The notes under the pieces: model-generated | The model's database searches: none | What the model was told of the DNA's origin: nothing | What the model saw: only the letters and a program-made list of their open reading frames with translations | Made by a program: the position numbers and the translations under genes | From: Planktosalinus sp963977065 | GTDB taxonomy: Bacteria > Bacteroidota > Bacteroidia > Flavobacteriales > Flavobacteriaceae | Length of the DNA: 64,000 bases | Assembly (NCBI GenBank): GCA_963977065.1 | Contig: CAXBNF010000003.1 | Span: 124,001-188,000, forward strand | Direction: 5' to 3' | Shown here: positions 34,214-42,740 of the stretch, piece after piece | How the letters are laid out: each line of letters opens with the position of its first letter | Numbering within the stretch: the first letter of the stretch is position 1

Positions 34214-34675
34214 ATGAATTATAAGGTTGATGATACCAATTGGAAAATACTGAAACATCTGCAGGAAAATGCAAGAATATCAATGTCAGACTTAAGCAAG
34301 AAAGTAGGTTTATCGGCTCCGGCAGTTGTGGAACGAATAAAGAAAATGGAAGATTTGGGAATTATTAGGGGCTATTACACTCAACTTTCTTACATCAAAA
34401 CAGGTTATCAATTAAAAGCGATTATTACCTTAAAAGTATTTATGGGAAGACTCAAGCCATTTTTAGAGAAAGTGACAGAATTTAAGGAAGTTATTAATTG
34501 TTTTAGGATTACCGGAAATGAAAACATTATCATGGAAGTGGTTTTAATGAACCAGAAACACCTAGAGACTTTTATTGATCAACTCATTTCTTATGGCGAG
34601 ACAAAAACGCACATTGTGCTTTCAAATAAAGTAGAGAATGCGCCTATTTTACCTCCACATCGAGGAGATTATTAA
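34214..34675 (+). CDS. Lrp/AsnC family transcriptional regulator
   Basis: 153 residues. Residues about 1-60 are the AsnC-type helix-turn-helix (DDTNWKILKHLQENARISMS, VGLSAPAVVERIKKMEDLGI). Residues about 68-150 are the RAM/AsnC ligand-binding domain (LKAIITLKVFMG, RITGNENIIMEVVL). It would form dimers or octamers and respond to an amino acid. The AT-rich upstream region (34140-34210) includes the symmetric TTAATTAATTAA, which could serve autoregulation. The target genes are unknown. Confidence 0.92.
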   Translation: MNYKVDDTNWKILKHLQENARISMSDLSKKVGLSAPAVVERIKKMEDLGIIRGYYTQLSYIKTGYQLKAIITLKVFMGRLKPFLEKVTEFKEVINCFRITGNENIIMEVVLMNQKHLETFIDQLISYGETKTHIVLSNKVENAPILPPHRGDY

Positions 34676-34723
34676 CTATATTTGAAGTACAATCTATTTG
34701 TAATTTAAATTTCAATATAAAAA

Positions 34724-35332
34724 ATGAAATATTTCTACCTCTATATCACTTTCTTTTTTATTCAAGCAAATGTATATGCAATGCAAGAAGTAATAACTCA
34801 TAATGAAATTTTTGCATTTCAGAATACCCTTAATCAAGAATTTCTTAATAAAGAAACCTCTATTCTTTTACCGGAAGACTTTGGGAATTTCGAAGGTCTT
34901 GAATTTTATCCGATCAATTTAAAATATAGAGTAACAGCTTCATTTGTAAGAACACCCGGAGAAAAACCTTTTTTAATGCCAACGACTACTGATAGACTCC
35001 CTGAATATGTAAAGTATGCCGAATTGCATTTTGAGGTTGATAATCAAAATTTTGTTCTAGAAGTTTTTCAAAATACAAACCCTAAAGAAGGCTATGAAAA
35101 CTATTTGTTTTTACCTTTCACAGACCTTACAAGTGGTAACGGTTCCTATGGAGGAGGTCGCTATATGGATATTTTTGAACCCGATGGCGATGAAATAATA
35201 CTCGATTTTAACCAATCTTACAATCCCTATTGTGTGTATAATTCAAAATATTCCTGCCCAATACCTCCTGAACAAAACGATATTAAAATTAGAATAGAAG
35301 CAGGGATCAAAGATTTCAAAAAACAAGAGTAA
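34724..35332 (+). CDS. DUF1684 family exported protein
   Basis: 202 residues with a signal peptide (MKYFYLYITFFFIQANVYA). The family signature near the C-terminus, YNPYCVYNSKYSCPIPPEQN, and VFQNTNPKEGYENYLFLPFTD identify DUF1684, a mixed-beta domain of unknown function. The two Cys of the signature are kept. It lies 48 bp after the Lrp regulator on the same strand and is convergent with crcB. Confidence 0.85.
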   Translation: MKYFYLYITFFFIQANVYAMQEVITHNEIFAFQNTLNQEFLNKETSILLPEDFGNFEGLEFYPINLKYRVTASFVRTPGEKPFLMPTTTDRLPEYVKYAELHFEVDNQNFVLEVFQNTNPKEGYENYLFLPFTDLTSGNGSYGGGRYMDIFEPDGDEIILDFNQSYNPYCVYNSKYSCPIPPEQNDIKIRIEAGIKDFKKQE

Positions 35333-35339
35333 GCCGGAC

Positions 35340-35714
35340 TTATATAAATTTGGAAATCCAAAACCCTATAAAAACTGCCAGAATACCTATCAGGAGACTT
35401 GCTGCTGTATAAGAAGCAAAGCTTGCATAATCTCCGTTTTTAAGAAAATTTAAATTTTCAAATGCAAATGCCGAAAAAGTGGTGAAACCCCCACAAAAAC
35501 CAACGGTTAAAAACAATATAAAAGGGCTCAAGTTGAGATTGTTTTTAATCACAATTCCCATAATAAACCCGAGTATTAGACTTCCCAAAATATTCACAGC
35601 AAAAGTCCCGATAGGAAAAACAAAACTCATGTTTAAAAATTTACTCAAACCATACCGAACGACACTTCCCAAACCGCCTCCAAGAAAGATGAATATAAGA
35701 GTTTTCATTTTCAA
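35340..35714 (-). CDS. crcB: Fluoride channel CrcB/Fluc
   Basis: 124 residues with four transmembrane helices. GGGLGSVVRYGLS at the N-terminus, the FPIGTFAVNILGSLILGF helix with the pore Asn, and VGFCGGFTTFSAFAFE (Phe-box and TTFS central Na+ site) are all present. It forms a dual-topology dimer that exports fluoride. No fluoride riboswitch is recognisable in the 30-bp gap upstream. The start could be either of the Met residues 1 or 3. Confidence 0.92.
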   Translation of the reverse strand: MKMKTLIFIFLGGGLGSVVRYGLSKFLNMSFVFPIGTFAVNILGSLILGFIMGIVIKNNLNLSPFILFLTVGFCGGFTTFSAFAFENLNFLKNGDYASFASYTAASLLIGILAVFIGFWISKFI

Positions 35715-35743
35715 TTACATTATATAAGGGATTTGTTAATTAG

Positions 35744-36808
35744 CTATTCAAGCTCTCTGTATTCATTTTGATTCGTTTCAATGGGAATATAGATATCTGT
35801 CACCCATCTTGAAGGATTTTTTTCCTGTGGAGCTTTAATCACAAACACCTCAAAAGGATGCTTTGTTTCATTTTTGACAAAACCACCATCTTGTATATAT
35901 TTTTCAGTTGTTTCCCACGCTTTTGTTAGATATGAATAGTTTCCTGTGAGCGTTGTTTTTATCGCTGTGCTGGCCTCCATATAACCGCTTATAACAGGAC
36001 TTCCATCGGGTAAAATAACCATGTCTGACGTGTGAATGCCAACAGAAAAAATGGAGGTTTTGCTCATCTCATCCCAATCAAGATAGATAACAAAAGGGTT
36101 TCCTTGAGCAGGGATGTTATTCTCAGACATAAAATCGGTAATTTGTTCAATCATTGGAGTTATTTTAGTGCCAATTTCACTCTGCTTGGAAGCAGTTGTA
36201 TTGTATAAATAAAAACCCCCGCTGTAATTAGTTATTCCTTTCGTTTCAATAGTATATTCATTCATTTCTTTTTGCAAAACAGCGTCGAGATTTTCAAGAC
36301 TCTCCCTGTACATAAAACGCACCATCTCCTCCAAAGATTGATCTTGAGTTGCAAAATAGATTTTTTCAAAAAGATTCAAGCTTCCTTCCATATACCAGCT
36401 CACCAGCGTGCTTTTTCCATTGTTTTGGGGTTCAAATGTCCAGGTTACTTGATTTCCTTCATCTTCAAGTGAACCATTAAAAACGATTTTTTGAGTTATT
36501 TTTTTATTTATTTCAATATATAAATTCTCCATAGCTCCTTCTCCATCCTTATCGCTGCTCCAGGAATAAAAAGCCCCTTTACCTGAAGTTATATCCGGAT
36601 AATTAATTTTTAAACTTTCGTCATTCATCCATGATCCCCATTTCTGCCAATTTTTAAAGTCGTTTACTTCTTCAAAAACAACCTCTGGCGGAGCATTCAT
36701 TTCTCTCGTTTCAGAAACAGAAAAATGACCATCTTGAGTGCCAAAATAAAGTGCAACACCAATAAATAGAATCAATACCAGAAAAAATAAATATTTAAAA
36801 AATTTCAT
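35744..36808 (-). CDS. SRPBCC domain fused to GyrI-like effector-binding domain
   Basis: 354 residues. One N-terminal transmembrane or signal segment (about residues 5-24) is followed by an SRPBCC/polyketide-cyclase-like domain (ETREMNAPPEVVFEEVNDF, about 30-175) and then a GyrI/AraC effector-binding-like domain (about 190-350: GFYLYNTTASKQSEIGTKI, DGGFVKNETKHPFEVFVI). Both domains make ligand-binding cavities, so it is probably a small-molecule binder at the membrane. There is no DNA-binding domain. It lies 29 bp from crcB, possibly in the same minus-strand unit. Confidence 0.82.
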   Translation of the reverse strand: MKFFKYLFFLVLILFIGVALYFGTQDGHFSVSETREMNAPPEVVFEEVNDFKNWQKWGSWMNDESLKINYPDITSGKGAFYSWSSDKDGEGAMENLYIEINKKITQKIVFNGSLEDEGNQVTWTFEPQNNGKSTLVSWYMEGSLNLFEKIYFATQDQSLEEMVRFMYRESLENLDAVLQKEMNEYTIETKGITNYSGGFYLYNTTASKQSEIGTKITPMIEQITDFMSENNIPAQGNPFVIYLDWDEMSKTSIFSVGIHTSDMVILPDGSPVISGYMEASTAIKTTLTGNYSYLTKAWETTEKYIQDGGFVKNETKHPFEVFVIKAPQEKNPSRWVTDIYIPIETNQNEYRELE

Positions 36809-36867
36809 ATGAATTGTTTTTTAAATTCTTAACAGCTAAGTTAATCAATATTACACAGCAAATTTTA

Positions 36868-37056
36868 TCAACCCTTTATAAAAACTTTGATTAAAAAAAG
36901 TAATAAAATAAATGTAATGAAACCTACTAAAACCCAAGCCGCCCCTTTATAGTATTTTTTGTGTAGTGCCTTGTCCTTTGTATAACTGTAAATCATCACA
37001 ACAACAAATACAATAAAAAATAAAATTGCAACCACCCATTGACCGGAAGTAAACAT
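36868..37056 (-). CDS. Small two-helix membrane protein
   Basis: 62 residues with two transmembrane helices (about residues 7-24 and 40-59) separated by a basic loop (SYTKDKALHKKYYKG). Proteins of this pattern are conserved in flavobacteria as far as I recall; function is unknown. It is divergent from the 37102 gene, with start codons 45 bp apart. Confidence 0.65.
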   Translation of the reverse strand: MFTSGQWVVAILFFIVFVVVMIYSYTKDKALHKKYYKGAAWVLVGFITFILLLFLIKVFIKG

Positions 37057-37101
37057 AATTGTGTAGTTTTATAAAGCAAAAATACAAACAAATTTACTAT
37101 T

Positions 37102-37500
37102 ATGAATCGAAAAATTGAAGCAGTTACTGAATTCCATAAGGCTTTTGGACTTGGAATTAAAAATACCCCAAAAGCAGACTTGGGTGAAGCTAAAAATCTA
37201 TTGAGGTATAAATTAATGCGAGAGGAAAACGAAGAGTACCTTGAAGCTGCAAACAACAATGACCTTGTTGAAATTGCAGATGCATTGGGCGATATGCTTT
37301 ATATTCTTTGCGGTACAATCATAGAACACGGCATGCAAGAGGTTATTGAAGAAGTGTTTGAAGAAATTCAAAGAAGCAACATGAGCAAACTAGGATTAGA
37401 TGGAAAACCCATTTACAGAGAAGATGGTAAAGTTCTTAAGGGACCCAATTACTTCAAACCCAATATTGAAAAAATATTAGATAAAGCAATTCAAAAATAA
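37102..37500 (+). CDS. MazG/HisE-like all-alpha NTP pyrophosphohydrolase
   Basis: 132 residues. The metal-binding pattern of all-alpha NTP pyrophosphatases is visible: REENEEYLEA (ExxE) and VEIADALGDMLYILCG (ExxD), about residues 46-72. The C-terminal part (GLDGKPIYREDGKVLKGPNY) is typical of the phosphoribosyl-ATP pyrophosphohydrolase-like subfamily outside his operons. It probably hydrolyses a non-canonical nucleotide. No his genes are nearby. It is convergent with ilvE. Confidence 0.82.
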   Translation: MNRKIEAVTEFHKAFGLGIKNTPKADLGEAKNLLRYKLMREENEEYLEAANNNDLVEIADALGDMLYILCGTIIEHGMQEVIEEVFEEIQRSNMSKLGLDGKPIYREDGKVLKGPNYFKPNIEKILDKAIQK

Positions 37501-37515
37501 AAAAACAGCTTTTAA

Positions 37516-38583
37516 CTAAACTTTATACGTCCAGTTAAAGGTGTCTTCTGCTTTGTTATGCTGAATGTCCAGCAGACTTTTTTTCATACGTTTTGCGAAA
37601 GAATCTTCAAGAGATGGTAAATCAAAATAATCTTCTTTAAAACCAAAGCCAGAAACCGGACTAATTACAGCAGCAGTTCCTGCACCAAAAATTTCTTTTA
37701 AAGATTTGTTTTTTGCAGCATCAATAAGTTCTGTTACAGTTATTTTTCTAACCTCAACAGCGAGACCATCACGTTGAGCTAAGTCAATAATACTTTTTCG
37801 CGTTACACCATCAAGAATTCGGTCACTAGTGGGGGCTGTGATTAAAGTGTCATTTATCCTGAAAAACACATTCATAGTGCCTGCTTCCTCAAGGTATTGA
37901 TGCGAGCAATCATCTGTCCAGATTATTTGGTCAAAGCCCTTTTCTTTTGCTAGGTTTGTGGGATAGAATTGTGCTCCATAATTCCCAGCAGCTTTTGCGG
38001 CACCCACACCACCATTTGCAGCGCGACTGTAGTTTTCTGCAATTAAAACTTTGACATCCCCTTTATAATAAGCATTAACAGGCGATAATAAAATCATAAA
38101 TTTATAATTGCTTGATGGAGCTGCAGAAACACCTACCTGATTGCCAAAAACAAAAGGCCGTATGTAAAGCGAATTTCCATAACCTTTTGGACACCAGTGC
38201 TTATCGAGGTTTAATAATGCTTGAAGCCCCTCAAAAAATACCTCTCTGGGAACTTCGGGAATAGCCAAACGCACTGAGGATTTATTAAATCTAATAAAAT
38301 TCTCTTCGGGTCTAAAAAGCCATACATCATCTTGTTCGTCACGGTATGCTTTCATTCCTTCAAAAATGGCTTGGCCATAATGAAACACACGAGCTCCCGG
38401 CGAAATCGTTATAGTTCCATAGGGTTCAATAACAGGATTTTGCCATTTTCCATTCAAATAATCACAACTCAACATGTGATCAGTAAAGACATTTCCAAAA
38501 GTTAAATTCTCAAAATCAACTTGATTAATTTTAGAACTCTCAATTCGTTTTATTTCTATCGGTAGGGTGTTTTGTTGTTGCAT
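37516..38583 (-). CDS. ilvE: Branched-chain amino acid aminotransferase
   Basis: 355 residues, fold type IV PLP aminotransferase. The Schiff-base Lys lies in AAGNYGAQFYPTNLAKEKGF-type context, with EEAGTMNVFF and FGAGTAAVISPVSG supplying the PLP phosphate and substrate loops. The length and these motifs fit the long BCAT2-like subgroup of IlvE. It converts branched 2-oxo acids to Val, Leu and Ile and back. It is monocistronic and divergent from the DUF4920 gene. A possible thematic link to the acyl-CoA mutase (branched-chain catabolism) is only inferred. Confidence 0.95.
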   Translation of the reverse strand: MQQQNTLPIEIKRIESSKINQVDFENLTFGNVFTDHMLSCDYLNGKWQNPVIEPYGTITISPGARVFHYGQAIFEGMKAYRDEQDDVWLFRPEENFIRFNKSSVRLAIPEVPREVFFEGLQALLNLDKHWCPKGYGNSLYIRPFVFGNQVGVSAAPSSNYKFMILLSPVNAYYKGDVKVLIAENYSRAANGGVGAAKAAGNYGAQFYPTNLAKEKGFDQIIWTDDCSHQYLEEAGTMNVFFRINDTLITAPTSDRILDGVTRKSIIDLAQRDGLAVEVRKITVTELIDAAKNKSLKEIFGAGTAAVISPVSGFGFKEDYFDLPSLEDSFAKRMKKSLLDIQHNKAEDTFNWTYKV

Positions 38584-38704
38584 TTCGGGATTGTTTTTCG
38601 CCCAACAAAAGTAGTTAAATTTTTAGGCAATAAAAAGGTAAAAATTTCATAAAATTGCAGTATATTTAAAGTTTAAACCAATAAGAAAAATTAAATTATC
38701 AAAA

Positions 38705-39208
38705 ATGAAAAATATTCTTTCTATTTTAATCATATTCTTAGTGATTATTGCTTGTAAAAACAATTCTGAAAACCAACAAGTAACTGCGGATGAGCTTGTA
38801 CAAGAAATATCGTATGCAACTTTTGGAGAATCAATTTCTCAAAAAGAAGCTAAAACGAAAGAAGAAATGGCAGTAATATTCAAAAATTTAAAACCCGGAG
38901 ATACTATTGATGTAAAATTTACTTCGACAGTCAATGAGGTATGCCAAAGTAAAGGTTGCTGGATGAAAATTGATTTAGGAGACCATGAATCTATGGTGCG
39001 TTTTAAGGATTATGGATTTTTTATGCCAAAAAACATAGCCGGTCACGAGGTAATTCTTGAAGGCAAAGCTTATGTTGAAGAGATGAGTGTTGAAGAACAG
39101 CGTCATTATGCAGAAGATGCCAAAGCCACTGATGCTGAAATAGCAAAAATTACAACGCCCAAAAAGACTTTTTCCTTTGAAGCAAAAGGCGTACTTCTTA
39201 GAGAATAA
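38705..39208 (+). CDS. DUF4920 lipoprotein
   Basis: 167 residues. Lipobox VIIAC makes Cys17 the lipid anchor. The conserved EVCQSKGCWMKIDLGDHESM segment (CxxxGCW) and VRFKDYGFFMPKNIAGHEV identify DUF4920, a beta-barrel OB-like fold of unknown function. The Cys pair could bind metal or form a disulfide. The next gene starts 3 bp after the stop and encodes another lipoprotein with a haem motif, so the two probably act together. Confidence 0.85.
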   Translation: MKNILSILIIFLVIIACKNNSENQQVTADELVQEISYATFGESISQKEAKTKEEMAVIFKNLKPGDTIDVKFTSTVNEVCQSKGCWMKIDLGDHESMVRFKDYGFFMPKNIAGHEVILEGKAYVEEMSVEEQRHYAEDAKATDAEIAKITTPKKTFSFEAKGVLLRE

Positions 39209-39211
39209 AAA

Positions 39212-39643
39212 ATGCGTACTATTTTATTTATCGGGATACTCTTCATTTCCTGTAATTCTGAAAAGCAAAAAATTTCAGAGTCAGAAACTTCAAAAAAAGA
39301 ATATGATATGTATGTACCATCAGAGATGGCAACACATATGAATCGTATGTTTGATATTCAGGAAAACATCAAAAGTCAAATACAATCTGGCATAATTCCA
39401 AATGAATTTCCGGAAGAGATTTTAAAAATCCACACAGCAAAGCTCTCTGACTTTAAAGAACGGAATCAAACTTTTGAAGCATTTTCTCATTTATTTTTAG
39501 AACGATTTGAATTGATTTTTGACACCACATCCTCTGTCCCTTTAAAACAACGATACAACGATGTTGTGAATCTTTGTATCTCCTGTCATCAAACTGAATG
39601 TACCGGCCCTATACCACGCATTCAAAAACTCATAATAAAATAA
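39212..39643 (+). CDS. Lipoprotein with single c-type haem motif
   Basis: 143 residues. Lipobox FISC gives Cys14. A helical middle part is followed near the C-terminus (about residue 125) by NLCISCHQTECTGPIPRI, which contains one CxxCH haem-attachment motif. The helix-helix-CxxCH arrangement recalls cytochrome c' (four-helix, C-terminal haem), though no clear family name is justified. It overlaps functionally with the DUF4920 gene (3-bp gap) and is followed 3 bp later by mnmD. Probable role: periplasmic electron transfer or gas/redox sensing. Confidence 0.75.
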   Translation: MRTILFIGILFISCNSEKQKISESETSKKEYDMYVPSEMATHMNRMFDIQENIKSQIQSGIIPNEFPEEILKIHTAKLSDFKERNQTFEAFSHLFLERFELIFDTTSSVPLKQRYNDVVNLCISCHQTECTGPIPRIQKLIIK

Positions 39644-39646
39644 TTT

Positions 39647-40306
39647 TTGAAAAGACAATTTCTCATAACGGCAGACGGCTCAACTACAATTCATCTGCCC
39701 GAATGGAATGAAAATTATCATTCCAAACACGGTGCTATTCAGGAAGCGATGCACGTTTTCTTGAAAATGGGCTTGTCACTTTTTTATGATTTTAAAGAAG
39801 TAACCATCCTGGAAGTAGGATTTGGTACAGGACTGAATGCCTACTTGACCTTGCTTGATGCTCAGTCTAAAAATCTTAAAGTAAACTATGTGGGCGTAGA
39901 GGCCTATCCGGTTTTATTTGATGAAATTAAGTACTTTAATTTTCCTGAGCAGCTCAAAAAATCAAAAGAAGTTTTTGAAAAACTACATACATCAGATTGG
40001 GAAACCAATACAAGAATTAACGACATTTTTAAACTAAAAAAACGAAAACAATTCTTTAGTGAAATATCAGATGAAAACAAATTTAATTTAATATACTTTG
40101 ATGCATTTGGACCTCGGGTACAACCTGAACTTTGGACGGTAGATCAATTTCAAATTCAATTCAAATCACTGCAGCAAAAGGGTGTTTTAGTAACATATTC
40201 GGCTAAAGGAAGTGTGAGACGCGCTTTACAAGAAGTAGGATTTATTGTTGAGCGATTGCCCGGCCCGCCAGGAAAACGAGAAATGCTAAGAGCAACAAAG
40301 CCCTAG
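39647..40306 (+). CDS. mnmD: Stand-alone tRNA 5-methylaminomethyl-2-thiouridine methyltransferase, TTG start
   Basis: 219 residues equal to the methyltransferase half of E. coli MnmC. SAM motif I is LEVGFGTGLNAYLT. LIYFDAFGPRVQPELWTVDQ is the conserved DxFxPxxNPELW-type segment. The C-terminus PGPPGKREMLRA is the family signature. The FAD-dependent MnmC1 half is absent, as in MnmD of Gram-positives and Bacteroidota. It begins at TTG 39647, 3 bp after the preceding stop codon. It completes mnm5s2U34 in tRNA anticodons. Confidence 0.92.
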   Translation: MKRQFLITADGSTTIHLPEWNENYHSKHGAIQEAMHVFLKMGLSLFYDFKEVTILEVGFGTGLNAYLTLLDAQSKNLKVNYVGVEAYPVLFDEIKYFNFPEQLKKSKEVFEKLHTSDWETNTRINDIFKLKKRKQFFSEISDENKFNLIYFDAFGPRVQPELWTVDQFQIQFKSLQQKGVLVTYSAKGSVRRALQEVGFIVERLPGPPGKREMLRATKP

Positions 40307-40342
40307 TTTTTTAGTATATTCACATAAAAAGCTTAGTTCAAT

Positions 40343-41248
40343 ATGAAAGCATTGGTAATTTCCGGAGGAGGAAGCAAGGGCGCTTATGCTGGAGGAGTCG
40401 CTCATCACCTCATAGTAGAACAAGCCAAACAGTACAATCTTTTAATTGGCACTTCTACCGGAAGCCTGTTATTACCTCATCTGGCATTGGGAAAAGCCGA
40501 AAAACTTAAATCTATTTATACCAATGTAAATCCAAAAGATATATTCAACATCAATCCTTTTATAGTCAAACGAAAGGGAAACAGAGAGTATGTTGCCATA
40601 AAACACTGGAATGTATTGTGGCAGTTGATGCGGAACAAACGCACATTTGGCGAAAGTAAAAACCTGCGCAGGAATATCTCAAGAAACTTTACCATTGAGG
40701 AATTTAATACCTTGAAAAAATCAAACATTGAAATAGTGGTTACTGTTTCAAATCTTACAAAAAATGTGGTTGAATATAAACGACTTAAAGATCATAGCTA
40801 TGATGATTTTTGTGACTGGATGTGGATTTCGGCAAATTATGTGCCTTTTATGTCTTTAGTAACTAAAAATGATTGTGAATATGCTGATGGTGGTTTTGGT
40901 GCTGTATCACCCATACGTGAAGCCATAAGAAGAGGAGCAAAGGAGGTAGATGCCATTATATTGGAAGCCGAAAACATGGAGCACAACATAGTGCTTGGTA
41001 AAAATCCATTTTCATTAATGGTAAATCTTTTTGGGTTTGTGATAGATCAAATTGAATATCATAACATTGCTGAGGGAAAACTGGCTGCACTTGCAAAAGA
41101 TGTAGAATTGAATCTCTATTATACACCCACAAAACTTACAGAAAACTCACTGATTTTTGATAAAACCTTGATGACAAGCTGGTGGCAGAGAGGATTTGAT
41201 GCAGCAGCAAAACGAATTGCATCCAGTAAAGTTGTATTCAATTCTTGA
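40343..41248 (+). CDS. Patatin-like phospholipase
   Basis: 301 residues. The oxyanion hole GGGSKGAYAGG (about residues 8-18), nucleophile elbow GTSTGS (Ser about residue 42) and catalytic Asp in YADGGFG (about residue 180) complete the Ser-Asp dyad. There is no signal peptide, so it acts in the cytoplasm or on the inner membrane as a lipid acyl hydrolase. It follows mnmD by 36 bp and is convergent with the pyrophosphatase gene. Confidence 0.92.
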   Translation: MKALVISGGGSKGAYAGGVAHHLIVEQAKQYNLLIGTSTGSLLLPHLALGKAEKLKSIYTNVNPKDIFNINPFIVKRKGNREYVAIKHWNVLWQLMRNKRTFGESKNLRRNISRNFTIEEFNTLKKSNIEIVVTVSNLTKNVVEYKRLKDHSYDDFCDWMWISANYVPFMSLVTKNDCEYADGGFGAVSPIREAIRRGAKEVDAIILEAENMEHNIVLGKNPFSLMVNLFGFVIDQIEYHNIAEGKLAALAKDVELNLYYTPTKLTENSLIFDKTLMTSWWQRGFDAAAKRIASSKVVFNS

Positions 41249-41259
41249 GCTTTAGTTTT

Positions 41260-41904
41260 TTAATTGGCTTTTTTTTGGAAACCCTCAATCGCAGTTTGTA
41301 ATAGAAAAATAGCCGATTCTTTATTTTCAACCGCTACGATTTCAATAGAGCCCTCACCTTTATAATTTGAAAGCCAGCTTTTCAATACTTCAATTACACC
41401 CGGAAATTCCTCTATTAATTGTTCTAAAGATTTTATGTGGCTAAAAGGGGAGCCGGAAGAAACAGCAATCAATTTATCGTCTTGCTCACCCTTGTCTAGC
41501 ATTTTAATAACTCCAATTATCTGTGATGGTATTATATTGCCTCGATCTATGGCCGGACCCAAAAGAAAAACATCCAATGGATCACCATCACCTCCAAGTT
41601 CTTTGGGAAGGAGGGTTTTCGGAATAAAGCCATAGTTCGCTGGATAAGGTAAAAATTTAATGATTCGCAGGGAATCTTTATTTATTCGTTCCCACTCCAA
41701 ATGACCTGTGGTTTTATTCACTTCCCACTTTTGATCTGTTCCTGCCGGTATTTCAATTACTATGTTTACAAGACTATCCTTTGAAAAGGCTGGAAAATCA
41801 ATTAAGTAATTGTGAGTATTAATAGAGGTTTCATTTATGGGAATGAACTCTTTACAAGAAACCACAGCTAATAACATAATGAAAACTCCAAAACGAAAAA
41901 TCAT
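41260..41904 (-). CDS. Lipoprotein family I inorganic pyrophosphatase
   Basis: 214 residues. The C-terminal about 170 residues are a family I soluble pyrophosphatase: VNIVIEIPAGTDQKWEVNK, YPANYGFIPKTL and GGDGDPLDVFLLGP (the DxxPxD metal-binding motif), with a following Asp in ALDKGEQDDK-type context (MLDKGEQDDKLIAV). The N-terminus is MIFRFGVFIMLLAVVSCKEF, a lipoprotein signal with Cys17, so the enzyme is predicted on the periplasmic face. Most Ppa enzymes are cytoplasmic. The gene is followed on the same strand by nothing and preceded 16 bp upstream by the 41921-42445 gene. Confidence 0.9.
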   Translation of the reverse strand: MIFRFGVFIMLLAVVSCKEFIPINETSINTHNYLIDFPAFSKDSLVNIVIEIPAGTDQKWEVNKTTGHLEWERINKDSLRIIKFLPYPANYGFIPKTLLPKELGGDGDPLDVFLLGPAIDRGNIIPSQIIGVIKMLDKGEQDDKLIAVSSGSPFSHIKSLEQLIEEFPGVIEVLKSWLSNYKGEGSIEIVAVENKESAIFLLQTAIEGFQKKAN

Positions 41905-41920
41905 ATCTCTGCCTTTAAGA

Positions 41921-42445
41921 TTATATCATTTCAGAAACTTCTTGTTTTAAATAAAGCATCGCTTTTTGAGAAGGTGAGGTTTCATCCATAAAATGCTGAA
42001 TAATGGTTTCCCGTAATTTATTTGCAGAATCTACTTTTTCGTTCATAGCGGTCTTTCTGATGATTTGAATGGTCGCATTTTTAGCAGCATTAATCATATT
42101 CCAGCAATCATTTGTAACATAGATTTGCTGTGCGATATTGTGTTCAAATTCCTGCTCTATATTTCTCGTTAGTAGCTTTTCATACTCTTCAACATCATCA
42201 GAAAATGGGGCGATTCTAACCATAAGTTTGTTGGGTGCGATTCGCTCTAAAAATAATGTAAAGCGTTCATAAGCTTGCAATCGCAAGGGTAACATGTTTT
42301 TTTGAGCTTCTTTTTGGAGTAAAAATCGTCTGCGTCCCTCTTCATTCGCAGTATGTCCTTTAAAAAAATAATAGGCTACAATACCCACTACGATTGCAGG
42401 TAATAAATAAGCAATATAATTTAGTACTTGTATGATTTCTTCCAT
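41921..42445 (-). CDS. Conserved membrane-anchored protein of unknown function
   Basis: 174 residues. One N-terminal transmembrane helix (about residues 12-29) is followed by a basic hinge (EEGRRRFLLQKEAQKNMLPL) and a long helical domain (LRLQAYERFTLFLERIAPNK, NDCWNMINAAKNATIQIIRK). It looks like a Bacteroidota-wide family (possibly DUF7935). No catalytic motif is seen. It lies 16 bp upstream of the pyrophosphatase gene and is probably co-transcribed with it. Confidence 0.7.
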   Translation of the reverse strand: MEEIIQVLNYIAYLLPAIVVGIVAYYFFKGHTANEEGRRRFLLQKEAQKNMLPLRLQAYERFTLFLERIAPNKLMVRIAPFSDDVEEYEKLLTRNIEQEFEHNIAQQIYVTNDCWNMINAAKNATIQIIRKTAMNEKVDSANKLRETIIQHFMDETSPSQKAMLYLKQEVSEMI

Positions 42446-42740
42446 TGATTTTAAGCTCTTTATATTTTTTTATTTGTTAAATATGGTTATATTAATAAGG
42501 TATTTTGGGTTTAAAATCATCTCAGGTAAATTTTTTAAAATCTATTGAACAGGTTTTTAAATTTGTATAAAATTAAAATATTTATCATAAAAATATAGTA
42601 ATCTGCTCAACCCTCCATTTTGCCCATTTTTTACCTAAAGCAACCCTGCTAAATTAAACTTTTAAAATTAAAACTTGTTTATTGGGTAACAATTTTTAGT
42701 TTCTATTGATATACAACTATAACCATAAAATTTTAGTATT

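Noticed and set aside
35715..35743. Fluoride riboswitch ahead of crcB
   Set aside because: The gap upstream is only 29 bp and shows none of the crcB-motif consensus.
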